Assembly: GCF_002102185.1 (NCBI RefSeq) | Contig: NZ_LQOW01000026.1 | Coordinates: forward strand, 1-64,000 | Source: Mycobacterium fragae | GTDB taxonomy: Bacteria; Actinomycetota; Actinomycetes; Mycobacteriales; Mycobacteriaceae | DNA length: 64,000 bases | Reading direction: 5' to 3' | Shown: in pieces, positions 53,707 through 64,000 of the stretch | Layout: each line of letters begins with the position of its first letter | Numbering within the stretch: the stretch's first letter is position 1 | Position numbers and translations under genes: made by a program | Notes under the pieces: model-generated | What the model saw: the letters and a program-made list of their open reading frames with translations, nothing else | What the model was told of the DNA's origin: nothing | The model's database searches: none

Positions 53707-55818
53707 GTGCCAGCCACCATCACCGACGAACAGTTCGCGGCACGTGAGCTGGTGCGCGATTGGGCTGCCGGCGCAGCACCAACCGCCGCTATCCGCGACA
53801 TCGAGCAGGGCAAGCCCGAGGCGTGGCGGCCGGTTTTCGACGGTCTGGCCGATCTGGGGCTCTTCGGCGTCGCGGTGCCCGAGGACTGCGGCGGCGCCGG
53901 CGGCAGCATCGAGGATCTGTGCGCGATGGTCGATGAGGCTGCCAAAGCGCTGGTGCCGGGACCCGTCGCGACCACAGCGCTGGCCACCCTGGTGGTGACC
54001 GACCCGCGACTGCGCGCCGCGCTGGCGTCGGGTGAGCGCATCGCCGGGGCGGCGCTGCACGGCGAGCTGGAGTTCGATTCCGCCGCCTCGCTGGCGTCGG
54101 GCAGCCTGCCGTGGGTGCTGGGCGCCGACAAGGAGGGCCTGCTGTTGGTACCGGCGGACGGCAGCTGGCTGATCGTCGACGCCTCCGCCGACGAGGTCGT
54201 GATCGAACCGCTGGGCGCCACCGACTTTTCCCGGCCGCTGGCGCGGGTAGTGCTGACGTCGGCGCCCGCCACTGTGCTCGACGCATCGCCGGATCGGGTG
54301 CGAGACCTGGCCGCGACCGTGCTCGCTGCCGAAGCCGCTGGAATCGCCCGGTGGGCGCTGGATACCGCCGTCGCATACGCCAAGGTGCGCGAGCAGTTCG
54401 GCAAGCCGATCGGCAGCTTCCAGGCGATCAAGCACATCTGCGCCGAAATGCTCTGCCGTGCCGAGCAGGTGGCGGTGGCCGCCGCCGATGCTGCCCACGC
54501 CGCCGCCGATCCGGATCATCAGCAGTTGTCGATCGCCGCGGCCATCGCAGCAGGCATCGGCATCGACGTGGTCAAGGCCAACGTCAAGGACTGCATCCAG
54601 GTGCTAGGCGGCATCGGCATCACCTGGGAGCACGACGCACACCTCTACCTGCGTCGGGCTTATGGCATCGGGCAGTTCCTCGGCGGCTCGGCGCGCTGGC
54701 TGCGCCGCACCGCCGAGTTGACCCAGGCGGGTGTGCGTCGGCGCCTCTCCATCGACCTGAGCGAAGTCGCAGACCTGCGGCCGCAGATCGCCGCAGCCGT
54801 GGCCGATGTCGCGGCGTTGCCGGAGGACAAGCGCCAGGCGGCGCTGGCCGAGGCGAGGCTCTTGGCGCCGCACTGGCCGGCGCCGTATGGTCGCGGCGCC
54901 GGACCGGCCGAGCAGCTGCTGATCGACCAGGAGATGTCGGCTGCCGGTGTGGACCGCCCCGACCTGGTGATCGGGTGGTGGGCCGCGCCGACCATCCTCG
55001 AGCACGGCACGCCCGAACAAGTGGAGCGCTTCGTGCCGGCCACCCTGCGCGGCGAAATCTTTTGGTGCCAGCTGTTTTCCGAGCCGGGAGCAGGCTCGGA
55101 TCTGGCGTCGCTGCGCACCAAGGCGGTGCGAGCCGACGGCGGCTGGAAGCTGACCGGGCAGAAGGTGTGGACATCCTCGGCACACAAGGCGCAGTGGGGC
55201 GTATGCCTGGCTCGCACCGATCCGGACGCGCCGAAACACAAAGGCATCACCTACTTTCTGGTCGACATGAGCTCACCGGGCATCATGATTCGGCCGCTGC
55301 GGGAGATCAACGGCGCCTCGTTGTTCAACGAGGTCTTTCTCGACGACGTGTTCGTGCCCGACGAGATGGTCGTCGGCACCGTGAACGACGGCTGGCGGCT
55401 GGCCCGCACCACGCTGGCCAACGAGCGGGTCGCGATGGCGCAGGGCACCGCGCTCGGCAATCCGATGGAGGAGTTGCTGGCCGCGGTGGCCGAAATGGAA
55501 CTCGATGTCGCCCAACAGGATCGGCTGGCGCGCTTGATCGTTACCGCGCAAGCCGGCTCGCTGCTCGACCAGCGCATCGCGCAACTCGCCGTCGGCGGTC
55601 AAGACCCCGGCGCGGAATCCAGTGTGCGCAAACTCATCGGGGTGCGTTACCGGCAGGCCTTGGCCGAGTACCGGATGGATCTGACCGACGGGGCCGGCGT
55701 CGTCGAGGACAAGTCGGTGCACGACTTCCTCAACACCCGCTGCCTGACCATCGCCGGGGGCACCGAGCAGATTCTGCTCACTCTGGCCGCCGAGCGCCTA
55801 CTCGGTCTGCCGCGCTGA
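53707..55818 (+). CDS. fadE34: Double-domain acyl-CoA dehydrogenase FadE34
   Basis: 703 residues with two fused acyl-CoA dehydrogenase halves (about 1-350 and 370-703). It is the KstR-controlled enzyme that in M. tuberculosis (also called ChsE3) dehydrogenates cholesterol side-chain CoA intermediates. First half: AYAKVREQFGKPIGSFQAIK and GIGITWEHDAHLYLRRA. Second half: SEPGAGSDLASLRTKAV, KVWTSSAHKAQWG and CLTIAGGTEQILLTLAAER. GTG start right after the KstR box. Confidence 0.93.
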   Translation: MPATITDEQFAARELVRDWAAGAAPTAAIRDIEQGKPEAWRPVFDGLADLGLFGVAVPEDCGGAGGSIEDLCAMVDEAAKALVPGPVATTALATLVVTDPRLRAALASGERIAGAALHGELEFDSAASLASGSLPWVLGADKEGLLLVPADGSWLIVDASADEVVIEPLGATDFSRPLARVVLTSAPATVLDASPDRVRDLAATVLAAEAAGIARWALDTAVAYAKVREQFGKPIGSFQAIKHICAEMLCRAEQVAVAAADAAHAAADPDHQQLSIAAAIAAGIGIDVVKANVKDCIQVLGGIGITWEHDAHLYLRRAYGIGQFLGGSARWLRRTAELTQAGVRRRLSIDLSEVADLRPQIAAAVADVAALPEDKRQAALAEARLLAPHWPAPYGRGAGPAEQLLIDQEMSAAGVDRPDLVIGWWAAPTILEHGTPEQVERFVPATLRGEIFWCQLFSEPGAGSDLASLRTKAVRADGGWKLTGQKVWTSSAHKAQWGVCLARTDPDAPKHKGITYFLVDMSSPGIMIRPLREINGASLFNEVFLDDVFVPDEMVVGTVNDGWRLARTTLANERVAMAQGTALGNPMEELLAAVAEMELDVAQQDRLARLIVTAQAGSLLDQRIAQLAVGGQDPGAESSVRKLIGVRYRQALAEYRMDLTDGAGVVEDKSVHDFLNTRCLTIAGGTEQILLTLAAERLLGLPR

Positions 55819-56299
55819 CTATCCTCCGCGAGATTGCCGCCATGGTCGTGATTTTCGTTGAATAGCGACCCTGGACGCAATTTCAATGCAGCAGTGGCGC
55901 GATAGGCTGACTCGATGAGGCAGGTCATTGTGCTCGAGCGCGGTACGGCGAAGTCCAGTTGGCCGACTGAGGACGTCCTCGGTCTTGGTTCCGGGACAGA
56001 TGGACTGAAGATGACGTCTGAAAGCAGATTTGCAGGTATAGGCGCTTATTTGTACGGCGAATATACGGTAAGCGGATACTTGGAGTTGAGATCGGATTTC
56101 TGAGTCGACTCCAATTGCCCACTCCACGAAATGAAGAGGAGACTTCCGACGGATCCCAGTGCTTCCGGCGGTCTTCCGGATGGCTCGACGCTGACGAGCC
56201 GGCCGACTAATAACGGTTCGAGATTGTGCCGCCTGTCCCGTACGGAGGAGACCGCCCCCAGCACTGAGCGCCAACACGCACTTACTCGGTGCAGCGCAA
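55819..56299. other. Gene-poor, lower-GC stretch between fadE34 and a small secreted protein gene
   Basis: 481 bases with visibly more A and T, especially 55960-56130, than the flanking genes. The longest readable frames (for example 62 codons at 55915-56103 on the plus strand) show no recognisable domain, no good ribosome-binding site and codon use unlike neighbouring genes. I see no hairpin terminator or KstR box. It may be an eroded insertion. Confidence 0.4.
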
Positions 56300-56722
56300 C
56301 TAGATCGCGGCGAGAATTGTCACCTGAATGCCGACGCCGAAGACCGTGGTCTCGCTGCCGGCTGCGGCGCTGTCCACGCTCACCAGAGCGTCAAATTCGA
56401 CCCGCACCCTTCCGGCCTCTTCATCGAATCCGGCTTCCACGCCCGTGATCTGCCATGAGTTCAACTTGACGTCGCCATTTGTGGACAACCCGGACAGCGA
56501 TGCCGTCGCAATGGCCTGGCGAAATTGTTGGACGGTTAGTTGCGGACCCACGTTGACGAAAAACGTCCCCTGTCGTGTCTCGGCGACTCCTGCTGCCGGG
56601 GTGGCAGCGATGAGGCTGAATAGCGCCAATCCCGTCGTGACGAAGAGACGATTCGCCCCCGCGGGTCCAGCCACTTGGGCTTCCAAAGTCTGGTCGCTGG
56701 TCAGCGTAGCGGCGGTAGCCAT
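56300..56722 (-). CDS. Small putative secreted protein
   Basis: 140 residues, not recognised. A hydrophobic segment at about 25-45 (RLFVTTGLALFSLIAATPAA) ends in an Ala-rich signal-cleavage-like stretch. A beta-rich domain follows, with FFVNVGPQLTVQQFRQAIAT and ITGVEAGFDEEAGRVRVEFD. ATG 56722 has a strong AAAGGAGAG upstream, which supports it as a real gene. It lies downstream of the next secreted protein and kshB on the same strand. Confidence 0.65.
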   Translation of the reverse strand: MATAATLTSDQTLEAQVAGPAGANRLFVTTGLALFSLIAATPAAGVAETRQGTFFVNVGPQLTVQQFRQAIATASLSGLSTNGDVKLNSWQITGVEAGFDEEAGRVRVEFDALVSVDSAAAGSETTVFGVGIQVTILAAI

Positions 56723-56793
56723 GACCTCTCCTTTGCGTGTTCGCACGTGCGCCATCCGTGATCGCGTCAGGCGTGTCGCAGAAGATTCGGCAC

Positions 56794-57327
56794 TCAGGCG
56801 AACGTCGTCTGCGCGCAGGTACTGGGCGAGGTCAGGTTGACGCCGGGATAGACCACCTGAATGTGCGTGCAGACAATGACATTCACGTCGGTCTTCGGTT
56901 GCCCGGTGTGCCAGTCGGTCGAATCGATCCGGCCGCTCGTCTGGTACTTCTCCGGCGGCCCCTCGCCCATGTAGATGGTGGTGATGACGTCCGTGCCGCC
57001 TTGTTTCATCACCCGCTCGTACTGGCCGGTGGCATGGGCGTCGAGGTAGGCCAACCGATTTGTCGATCGGATTTCGGTGGACTGGCGAGCCCATAGTCCG
57101 GGCGGAAACCCGGTCACCCCGTCCGGCGTGCGCAAGTCGGCTCCGACGGTGAAGTCGCAGCTGCCCGTCCCGGCATGGCAATCGAGCGTGTTGTGCGTCT
57201 CCAGCTGGGTCCCCTCATCGACGGGAAACAGCGTGGTGGCGGTATTGCTCGCCGCCGACGACGTCGGCGCCAGTGCCAGCACGAGCACGACGCCTGCCAA
57301 TCCGGTCGTCACCCGCTTGATCATCAC
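56794..57327 (-). CDS. Secreted protein, Rv3572-like
   Basis: 177 residues with a Sec signal peptide (KRVTTGLAGVVLVLALAP, cleavage near the SSAAS segment). The mature part has four cysteines (LDCHAG, GSCDF, VIVCTHI, STCAQT) that could form disulfides. Placed directly behind kshB, as Rv3572 is in M. tuberculosis, and of similar length. Function unknown; membership of the KstR regulon is likely by cotranscription. Confidence 0.8.
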   Translation of the reverse strand: MMIKRVTTGLAGVVLVLALAPTSSAASNTATTLFPVDEGTQLETHNTLDCHAGTGSCDFTVGADLRTPDGVTGFPPGLWARQSTEIRSTNRLAYLDAHATGQYERVMKQGGTDVITTIYMGEGPPEKYQTSGRIDSTDWHTGQPKTDVNVIVCTHIQVVYPGVNLTSPSTCAQTTFA

Positions 57328-57346
57328 CAGAACCTAACCCTCGCGG

Positions 57347-58411
57347 CTATTCGTCGTAAGTGACTTCGACCGAATCGGTTTCCGGCCGGGACTGGCAGGC
57401 CAGGATGAGACCGTCGTCGAGGTCCTGCTGCTCCAGGACGTCGTTGACCTCCATGTTCACCTTTCCGCGGCGCAGGCTGCAGGCGCACGCTCCGCAATGG
57501 CCTTCCCGGCAGGAGAACGGCGCATCCAGGCCTGCGTCCAACAGCACGTCGAGCAGCTTGGCGCCGCGCGGCCATGACACCGTGTGCGTCTGGCCGTCGA
57601 GCTCGACCACCGCGGTGGCCGGCGGCTCGTCACCCTCGTCCTCGACTTTCGCCGCGGCGAACGGATCGCTCTCCAGCGACTTGAACACCTCGAGATGTAC
57701 TTGGGCCGCAGGCACTTTCAGCGTGTCGAGAGCTTCCCTCGCGGCCTCCATGAAGGGGCCGGGCCCGCAGATGAAGGCCTGCCGGTCGGTGTAGGGGGAG
57801 ACCAGTTGCGCCAGGGCGGTGGCACTCGGCAACCCCTGCAGCGACTCCAGCCAGTGCACGACGGTCAGCCGGTCGGGGTATTTGGCGGCCAGTTCGCGCA
57901 GGGCGTCGCCGAAGATCACCGAGCGGTCGTCGCGGTTCGCGTAGAGCAGTACCACCTGCCCGCTGCCCTCCGACAACGCCGACTTGCAGATCGAGATGAT
58001 CGGGGTAATGCCGCTGCCGCCGGCGATCAGCAGGAAATCGTCGTCGAGCGTCTTGGGCACGAAGTTGCCCGACGGGGCGAGCACGTGGATCCGCATCCCG
58101 GGGTGGGCATGGTCGCACAGCCAGTTCGACGCGTACCCGCGGCCGTCCCGCTTGACGGTGACGGTCAGCGCGTCGTCGGTGAACGGGGAGCTGCACAGCG
58201 AATAGCAACGCGCCACCGATCCGGTGCGGTCGCTGGGGACGCGCAGGGTGAGGAACTGGCCCGGGGCATAGCGCAGCCGTTCGGCCGGGATGTCGGCCCC
58301 TTCGGGCACCGCGAACACCAGCGAGCGCGCGTCGTCGGTCTCAGCGACGACGTCGGCGATCTCCAGCTCCAGGACGTGGCTGCCAAGCGGCTCGTCCGCG
58401 ACGGCGTCCAT
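57347..58411 (-). CDS. kshB: 3-ketosteroid 9-alpha-hydroxylase reductase KshB
   Basis: Passes electrons from NAD(P)H to the Rieske oxygenase KshA, which hydroxylates C9 of the steroid ring. 354 residues. FAD-binding RCYSLCSS and NAD-binding LLIAGGSGITPI with ICGPGPFM, then a C-terminal plant-type [2Fe-2S] domain C-x4-C-x2-C-x~29-C (SCREGHCGACAC). ATG 58411 gives the family start; a KstR box lies 30 bases upstream. No kshA is nearby. Confidence 0.94.
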   Translation of the reverse strand: MDAVADEPLGSHVLELEIADVVAETDDARSLVFAVPEGADIPAERLRYAPGQFLTLRVPSDRTGSVARCYSLCSSPFTDDALTVTVKRDGRGYASNWLCDHAHPGMRIHVLAPSGNFVPKTLDDDFLLIAGGSGITPIISICKSALSEGSGQVVLLYANRDDRSVIFGDALRELAAKYPDRLTVVHWLESLQGLPSATALAQLVSPYTDRQAFICGPGPFMEAAREALDTLKVPAAQVHLEVFKSLESDPFAAAKVEDEGDEPPATAVVELDGQTHTVSWPRGAKLLDVLLDAGLDAPFSCREGHCGACACSLRRGKVNMEVNDVLEQQDLDDGLILACQSRPETDSVEVTYDE

Positions 58412-58440
58412 CACCACGGAGCCCCACCTTCCGTCATAAC

Positions 58441-58454
58441 TAGAACAGGTTACA
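58441..58454. promoter_or_regulatory. KstR box upstream of kshB
   Basis: TAGAAC-AG-GTTACA matches the KstR consensus core (AACnnGTT) with one asymmetric arm. It lies 30 bases upstream of the kshB ATG on the minus strand. Confidence 0.75.
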
Positions 58455-58508
58455 GAAAAGACGCCACCTATCGCTACCAGCCGCAGGAATACCCTGCTCG
58501 ACACAAAT

Positions 58509-58522
58509 CGGAACGTGTTCTA
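58509..58522. promoter_or_regulatory. KstR box upstream of hsaA
   Basis: CGGAAC-GT-GTTCTA has one perfect arm (GTTCTA) and one altered outer dinucleotide (CG for TA). It ends 38 bases before the hsaA GTG. With the 58441 site it gives separate boxes for the two divergent operons. Confidence 0.8.
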
Positions 58523-58560
58523 GTCTCTGTGGTAAGTCGGCACTCCCGGGAGGCAACGCA

Positions 58561-62085
<3,525 letters not shown>

Positions 62086-62114
62086 CCCGCCGTGCTACTG
62101 ATCCGGCGCCGATC

Positions 62115-62158
62115 GTGCGGTTTCATACACGACACGCCGCGGGCGTATGAAAACGCAC
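62115..62158. terminator. Hairpin element downstream of the hsa operon
   Basis: GTGCGGTTTCATAC (62115-62128) pairs 13 of 14 with GTATGAAAACGCAC (62145-62158) around a 16-nt loop. It has the same arms as the hairpin at 132-180. It begins 30 bases after the hsaB stop, so it is a plausible terminator, though without a U-tract. It may be a dispersed repeat rather than a dedicated terminator. Confidence 0.5.
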
Positions 62159-62199
62159 ACTCGCGGGTACTGTCGGTGGAGTCCCTTAGAGTCGCACAC

Positions 62200-62457
62200 A
62201 TGTTCGAATCATATGAATTGCCGCAGCCAGACGAGATCAGCGGGTTGGACGAGCTCGGCTTGGTCGATGCGATGGCTGTCGCGGCGCTGATGGAGTCGGC
62301 GGCGCTCGAGGTGCGCCTCGCTGCTATCGGAGAGATGTACGCGCGGCTGCGCCCCTCCCCGAACACGCGGCCGAGGCCACCGGGCCCACAGGCCGCGCTT
62401 CGGCCCTCGCCGAATCGTCGACGACGCCGGAACCGCAAGAGAAAACGTCGTCGCTAG
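62200..62457 (+). pseudogene. Remnant of a 13E12-family (DUF222/HNH) protein
   Basis: Starting at ATG 62200, the first ~50 residues (DELGLVDAMAVAALMESAAL, then EVRLAAIGEMYARL) resemble the N-terminus of the DUF222 domain of mycobacterial 13E12 repeat proteins. After that the frame runs into Pro/Arg-rich sequence (NRRRRRNRKRKRRR) and stops, and the HNH domain is absent. This looks like a truncated or frameshifted copy. Confidence 0.55.
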
Positions 62458-62460
62458 GGA

Positions 62461-63708
62461 CTACCCGTGCCAGCGGGCCTGGTGGTCGGCGTGCGTCGGC
62501 AAGTAGGCGCCTGGTCCGAAGAACTCGTCGTAGAAGTCGGTGTCCAGGTGTTGCGCCTGTAGGTACATCAGCACGTGCACGGTCGGCACGGTGCCGGGCA
62601 GCTTGCCGAAGGCGTCGTAGATGTAAGACGCCTCGACGGTGACCACCTCCTGGATCCCCTCCGGAGGCAGCGCGGAGGCGCGCACCTTCGGTGTGTCCGA
62701 CCATGGCCCCGGGGTGTCGGGGTGAAACGGCCCACCGGGTCCGTACTTCCGCGCGACGAGCTTGTTCACACCAGCCGCCACCGACGGCACGTGCGGCGGA
62801 CTCAGCGTCTCGAAGTATCCCGGCAGGCCGGTGACATTCGGGAAGGGCCAGCGTTCGTCGTGGTCGGCGATGAAGCCCAAGCCGCCCAAAACCGACAGCC
62901 GGTCGAGCCCGTCGTAGGTCCAGCCGCCCAGGCCCATCGCCTGCAGCGCCAGCACGCCGGTGTTGGTGGCGATGGCCAGCTCCGCACTCGCCTCGGTGAG
63001 CGTGTACTGCTCGACGAACGACACTGGAATCGGGTCGTCGGCGTGCGGCAGCGCGGAAAACCGTTCCAGGCCGGGGATATTGCGGCCGTTGACGTCATCG
63101 ACGATCAGGTAGCCGTTGGCCGCGAAGAACCACAGGTTTTCCATCAGGTGCTCGGCGAGGTCCGCCACCGGGAATGCCAGCAGGCTGCCCGGATGGTTGC
63201 CAATCCACAGGTTGTGGCCCTCCATGTGCGGTTCCTCGCGGGGCAGTTGGAGCCGAGTGTCCGAAATGCGCACATAGGACTCCGCGGTGTGGCTGATCCA
63301 CTCCTCGATGCCGTCGAACTGGCGCGGTTGCTCGTCGCGGCTGGGCAACATGAAAGTCCCGGTGTCATCGGTGAAGAACAGCTGGCTGGTGTGGAAGCCA
63401 GCGGCCGACGGGAACGTTCGACCGGTCGCGCTGCCGGAGTAGTTGGGCAACGATGGCGCATAGCTGGGGTTATGGGTGATGCCGAAGTGCCAACCGGTGA
63501 CCCCGCCGGTGACCGAAACCATCAGCGCGCGTTCGACTTCCGACAACGGTTGTACCGGCCGACGGCTGTTGTAGGCCAGCGCTCCGGCCGGTATCCGCCC
63601 GCCGACCGGGAATCTCCGCGACCGCCGCCCGGTGATCGCAGCGAACAAGGGGAACTGTGCCACCTCGGCCAGCGCGGCCCGCTCGTGATCGGAGATAGCC
63701 AGACTCAT
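62461..63708 (-). CDS. Conserved-looking protein of unknown function
   Basis: 415 residues, family not recognised. No signal peptide and no membrane segment. Codon use and length indicate a true gene. Motifs a searcher could use: GWHFGITHNPSYAPSLPNYS, HMEGHNLWIGNHPGSLLAFP and THADHQARWHG at the C-terminus. Starts at ATG 63708. Convergent with the 13E12 remnant and divergent from the small ORF at 63798. Confidence 0.65.
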   Translation of the reverse strand: MSLAISDHERAALAEVAQFPLFAAITGRRSRRFPVGGRIPAGALAYNSRRPVQPLSEVERALMVSVTGGVTGWHFGITHNPSYAPSLPNYSGSATGRTFPSAAGFHTSQLFFTDDTGTFMLPSRDEQPRQFDGIEEWISHTAESYVRISDTRLQLPREEPHMEGHNLWIGNHPGSLLAFPVADLAEHLMENLWFFAANGYLIVDDVNGRNIPGLERFSALPHADDPIPVSFVEQYTLTEASAELAIATNTGVLALQAMGLGGWTYDGLDRLSVLGGLGFIADHDERWPFPNVTGLPGYFETLSPPHVPSVAAGVNKLVARKYGPGGPFHPDTPGPWSDTPKVRASALPPEGIQEVVTVEASYIYDAFGKLPGTVPTVHVLMYLQAQHLDTDFYDEFFGPGAYLPTHADHQARWHG

Positions 63709-63797
63709 GCTGACTTTCTCATCGCCATGACCACATTGTGTCGCGCCGCCGTGAACTTCCCGGCGAGGTTCAGCGTGTTAGCAGTAGGAGGTCTGAG

Positions 63798-63914
63798 ATG
63801 AGTCACTTGCTGATGGTCTACCTGGCAGCAGGCGCGCCGTTCGCCGGGCTGGGCTTGGTCAGGCTGCAAGCGCGACTCGAGCGGTGGGACTACCAGCGCC
63901 ACGCAGAGGACTAG
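63798..63914 (+). CDS. Small protein of 38 residues
   Basis: ATG 63798 with AGGAGGT about nine bases upstream opens a 38-codon frame beginning MSHLLMVYLAAGAPFAGLGL and ending in a charged tail. One N-terminal hydrophobic helix suggests a membrane-associated micropeptide. It ends two bases before the start of the oxidoreductase gene, so the two are likely cotranscribed. The strong ribosome-binding site is the main support. Confidence 0.5.
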   Translation: MSHLLMVYLAAGAPFAGLGLVRLQARLERWDYQRHAED

Positions 63915-63915
63915 C

Positions 63916-64000
63916 GTGCGGTCGCTTCGGGTCCTTGTCGTCGGCGCCGGTGTCAGTGGGATATCCGTTGCCCGGGGGCTGTTGCGCGACGGGCACGACG
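63916..64000 (+). CDS. FAD-dependent oxidoreductase, N-terminal fragment cut by the window edge
   Basis: GTG 63916 opens a frame continuing off the right edge. The 28 readable residues hold the dinucleotide-binding motif VVGAGVSGISVARGLLRDGHD (GxGxxG), typical of FAD-binding monooxygenases of the PHBH/UbiH type. The family beyond that cannot be settled from this piece. Confidence 0.75.
   Translation, partial: MRSLRVLVVGAGVSGISVARGLLRDGHD

Noticed and set aside
53533..54519. N-terminal extension of the kstR frame through fadE34
   Set aside because: The extra ~330 residues are antisense to fadE34 and would remove the promoter and the KstR box; KstR begins at 53532.
55915..56103. 62-codon frame in the low-GC gap
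   Set aside because: No ribosome-binding site, no recognisable domain and no coupling to neighbours; kept only as part of the gap description.

Overview
The window looks like a chromosome segment of a non-tuberculous Mycobacterium, probably a slow grower. The DNA is GC-rich with many GTG and TTG starts. It carries Lsr2, CarD, the heme-degrading enzyme MhuD, Lpq-type lipoproteins, KstR with the hsa cholesterol-degradation genes, and a gene order matching, in reverse, the M. tuberculosis stretch from about ppa (Rv3628) to hsaB (Rv3567c). Orthologue statements come from remembered M. tuberculosis proteins, not a search. I saw no rRNA, tRNA, insertion sequence, phage or CRISPR array.

Layout. 1-5.5 kb: tail of one gene, ppa, a D-Ala-D-Ala carboxypeptidase, a zinc metalloprotease-like protein, tilS, hpt and lipoprotein lpqG. 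5.5-11.9 kb: an accessory block (SCO6745-family protein; TetR regulator divergent from an SDR and a CMD-family gene; a minus-strand operon ephA - flavin monooxygenase - alcohol dehydrogenase). It stands where M. tuberculosis has esxVW/PE/PPE and espACD. 12.1-23.8 kb: a long co-directional vitamin and housekeeping run: ftsH, folE-folP-folB-folK, two membrane proteins, a DUF2520 protein, panC, panD, coaX, lysS. Then come lsr2 and clpC1, the latter behind a candidate ClgR box.

27-32.7 kb: a cobalamin riboswitch precedes cbtB-cbtA and a histidine-phosphatase-like gene. Next are lpqF, mhuD, a hydrolase, mutY and the carbonic anhydrase canB. 32.7-38.3 kb: an inserted module of a NarL-type response regulator and histidine kinase, divergent from a small membrane protein and an MmpL transporter. 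38.3-46.6 kb: an Rv3587c-like protein, disA, radA, lpqE, carD, ispD, ispF, cysS and a SpoU methyltransferase. 46.6-52.8 kb: transport and metabolism genes (compact GDPD, ArsB-like permease, MFS, MBL-fold protein, pxpA, LacI regulator).

52.8-62.1 kb is the steroid catabolism region: kstR divergent from fadE34, two small putative secreted proteins, kshB, and the hsaA-hsaD-hsaC-hsaB operon. Three KstR-box matches sit in the two divergent promoter regions, so the repressor, side-chain degradation and ring degradation look co-regulated. The last 2 kb hold a 13E12-family remnant, an unrecognised 415-residue protein, a 38-residue ORF and the start of an FAD-dependent oxidoreductase.

Structural themes: genes are packed very tightly. 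Six convergent pairs overlap by exactly the four bases that encode both stop codons, and two divergent genes share their start codons. A hairpin element with TGTGCG/CATAC arms recurs between genes. The best candidates for something undescribed are the two-component/MmpL module, the riboswitch-controlled Cbt operon with its unusual phosphatase-like gene, and the hairpin flanked by 17-bp direct repeats next to ppa.
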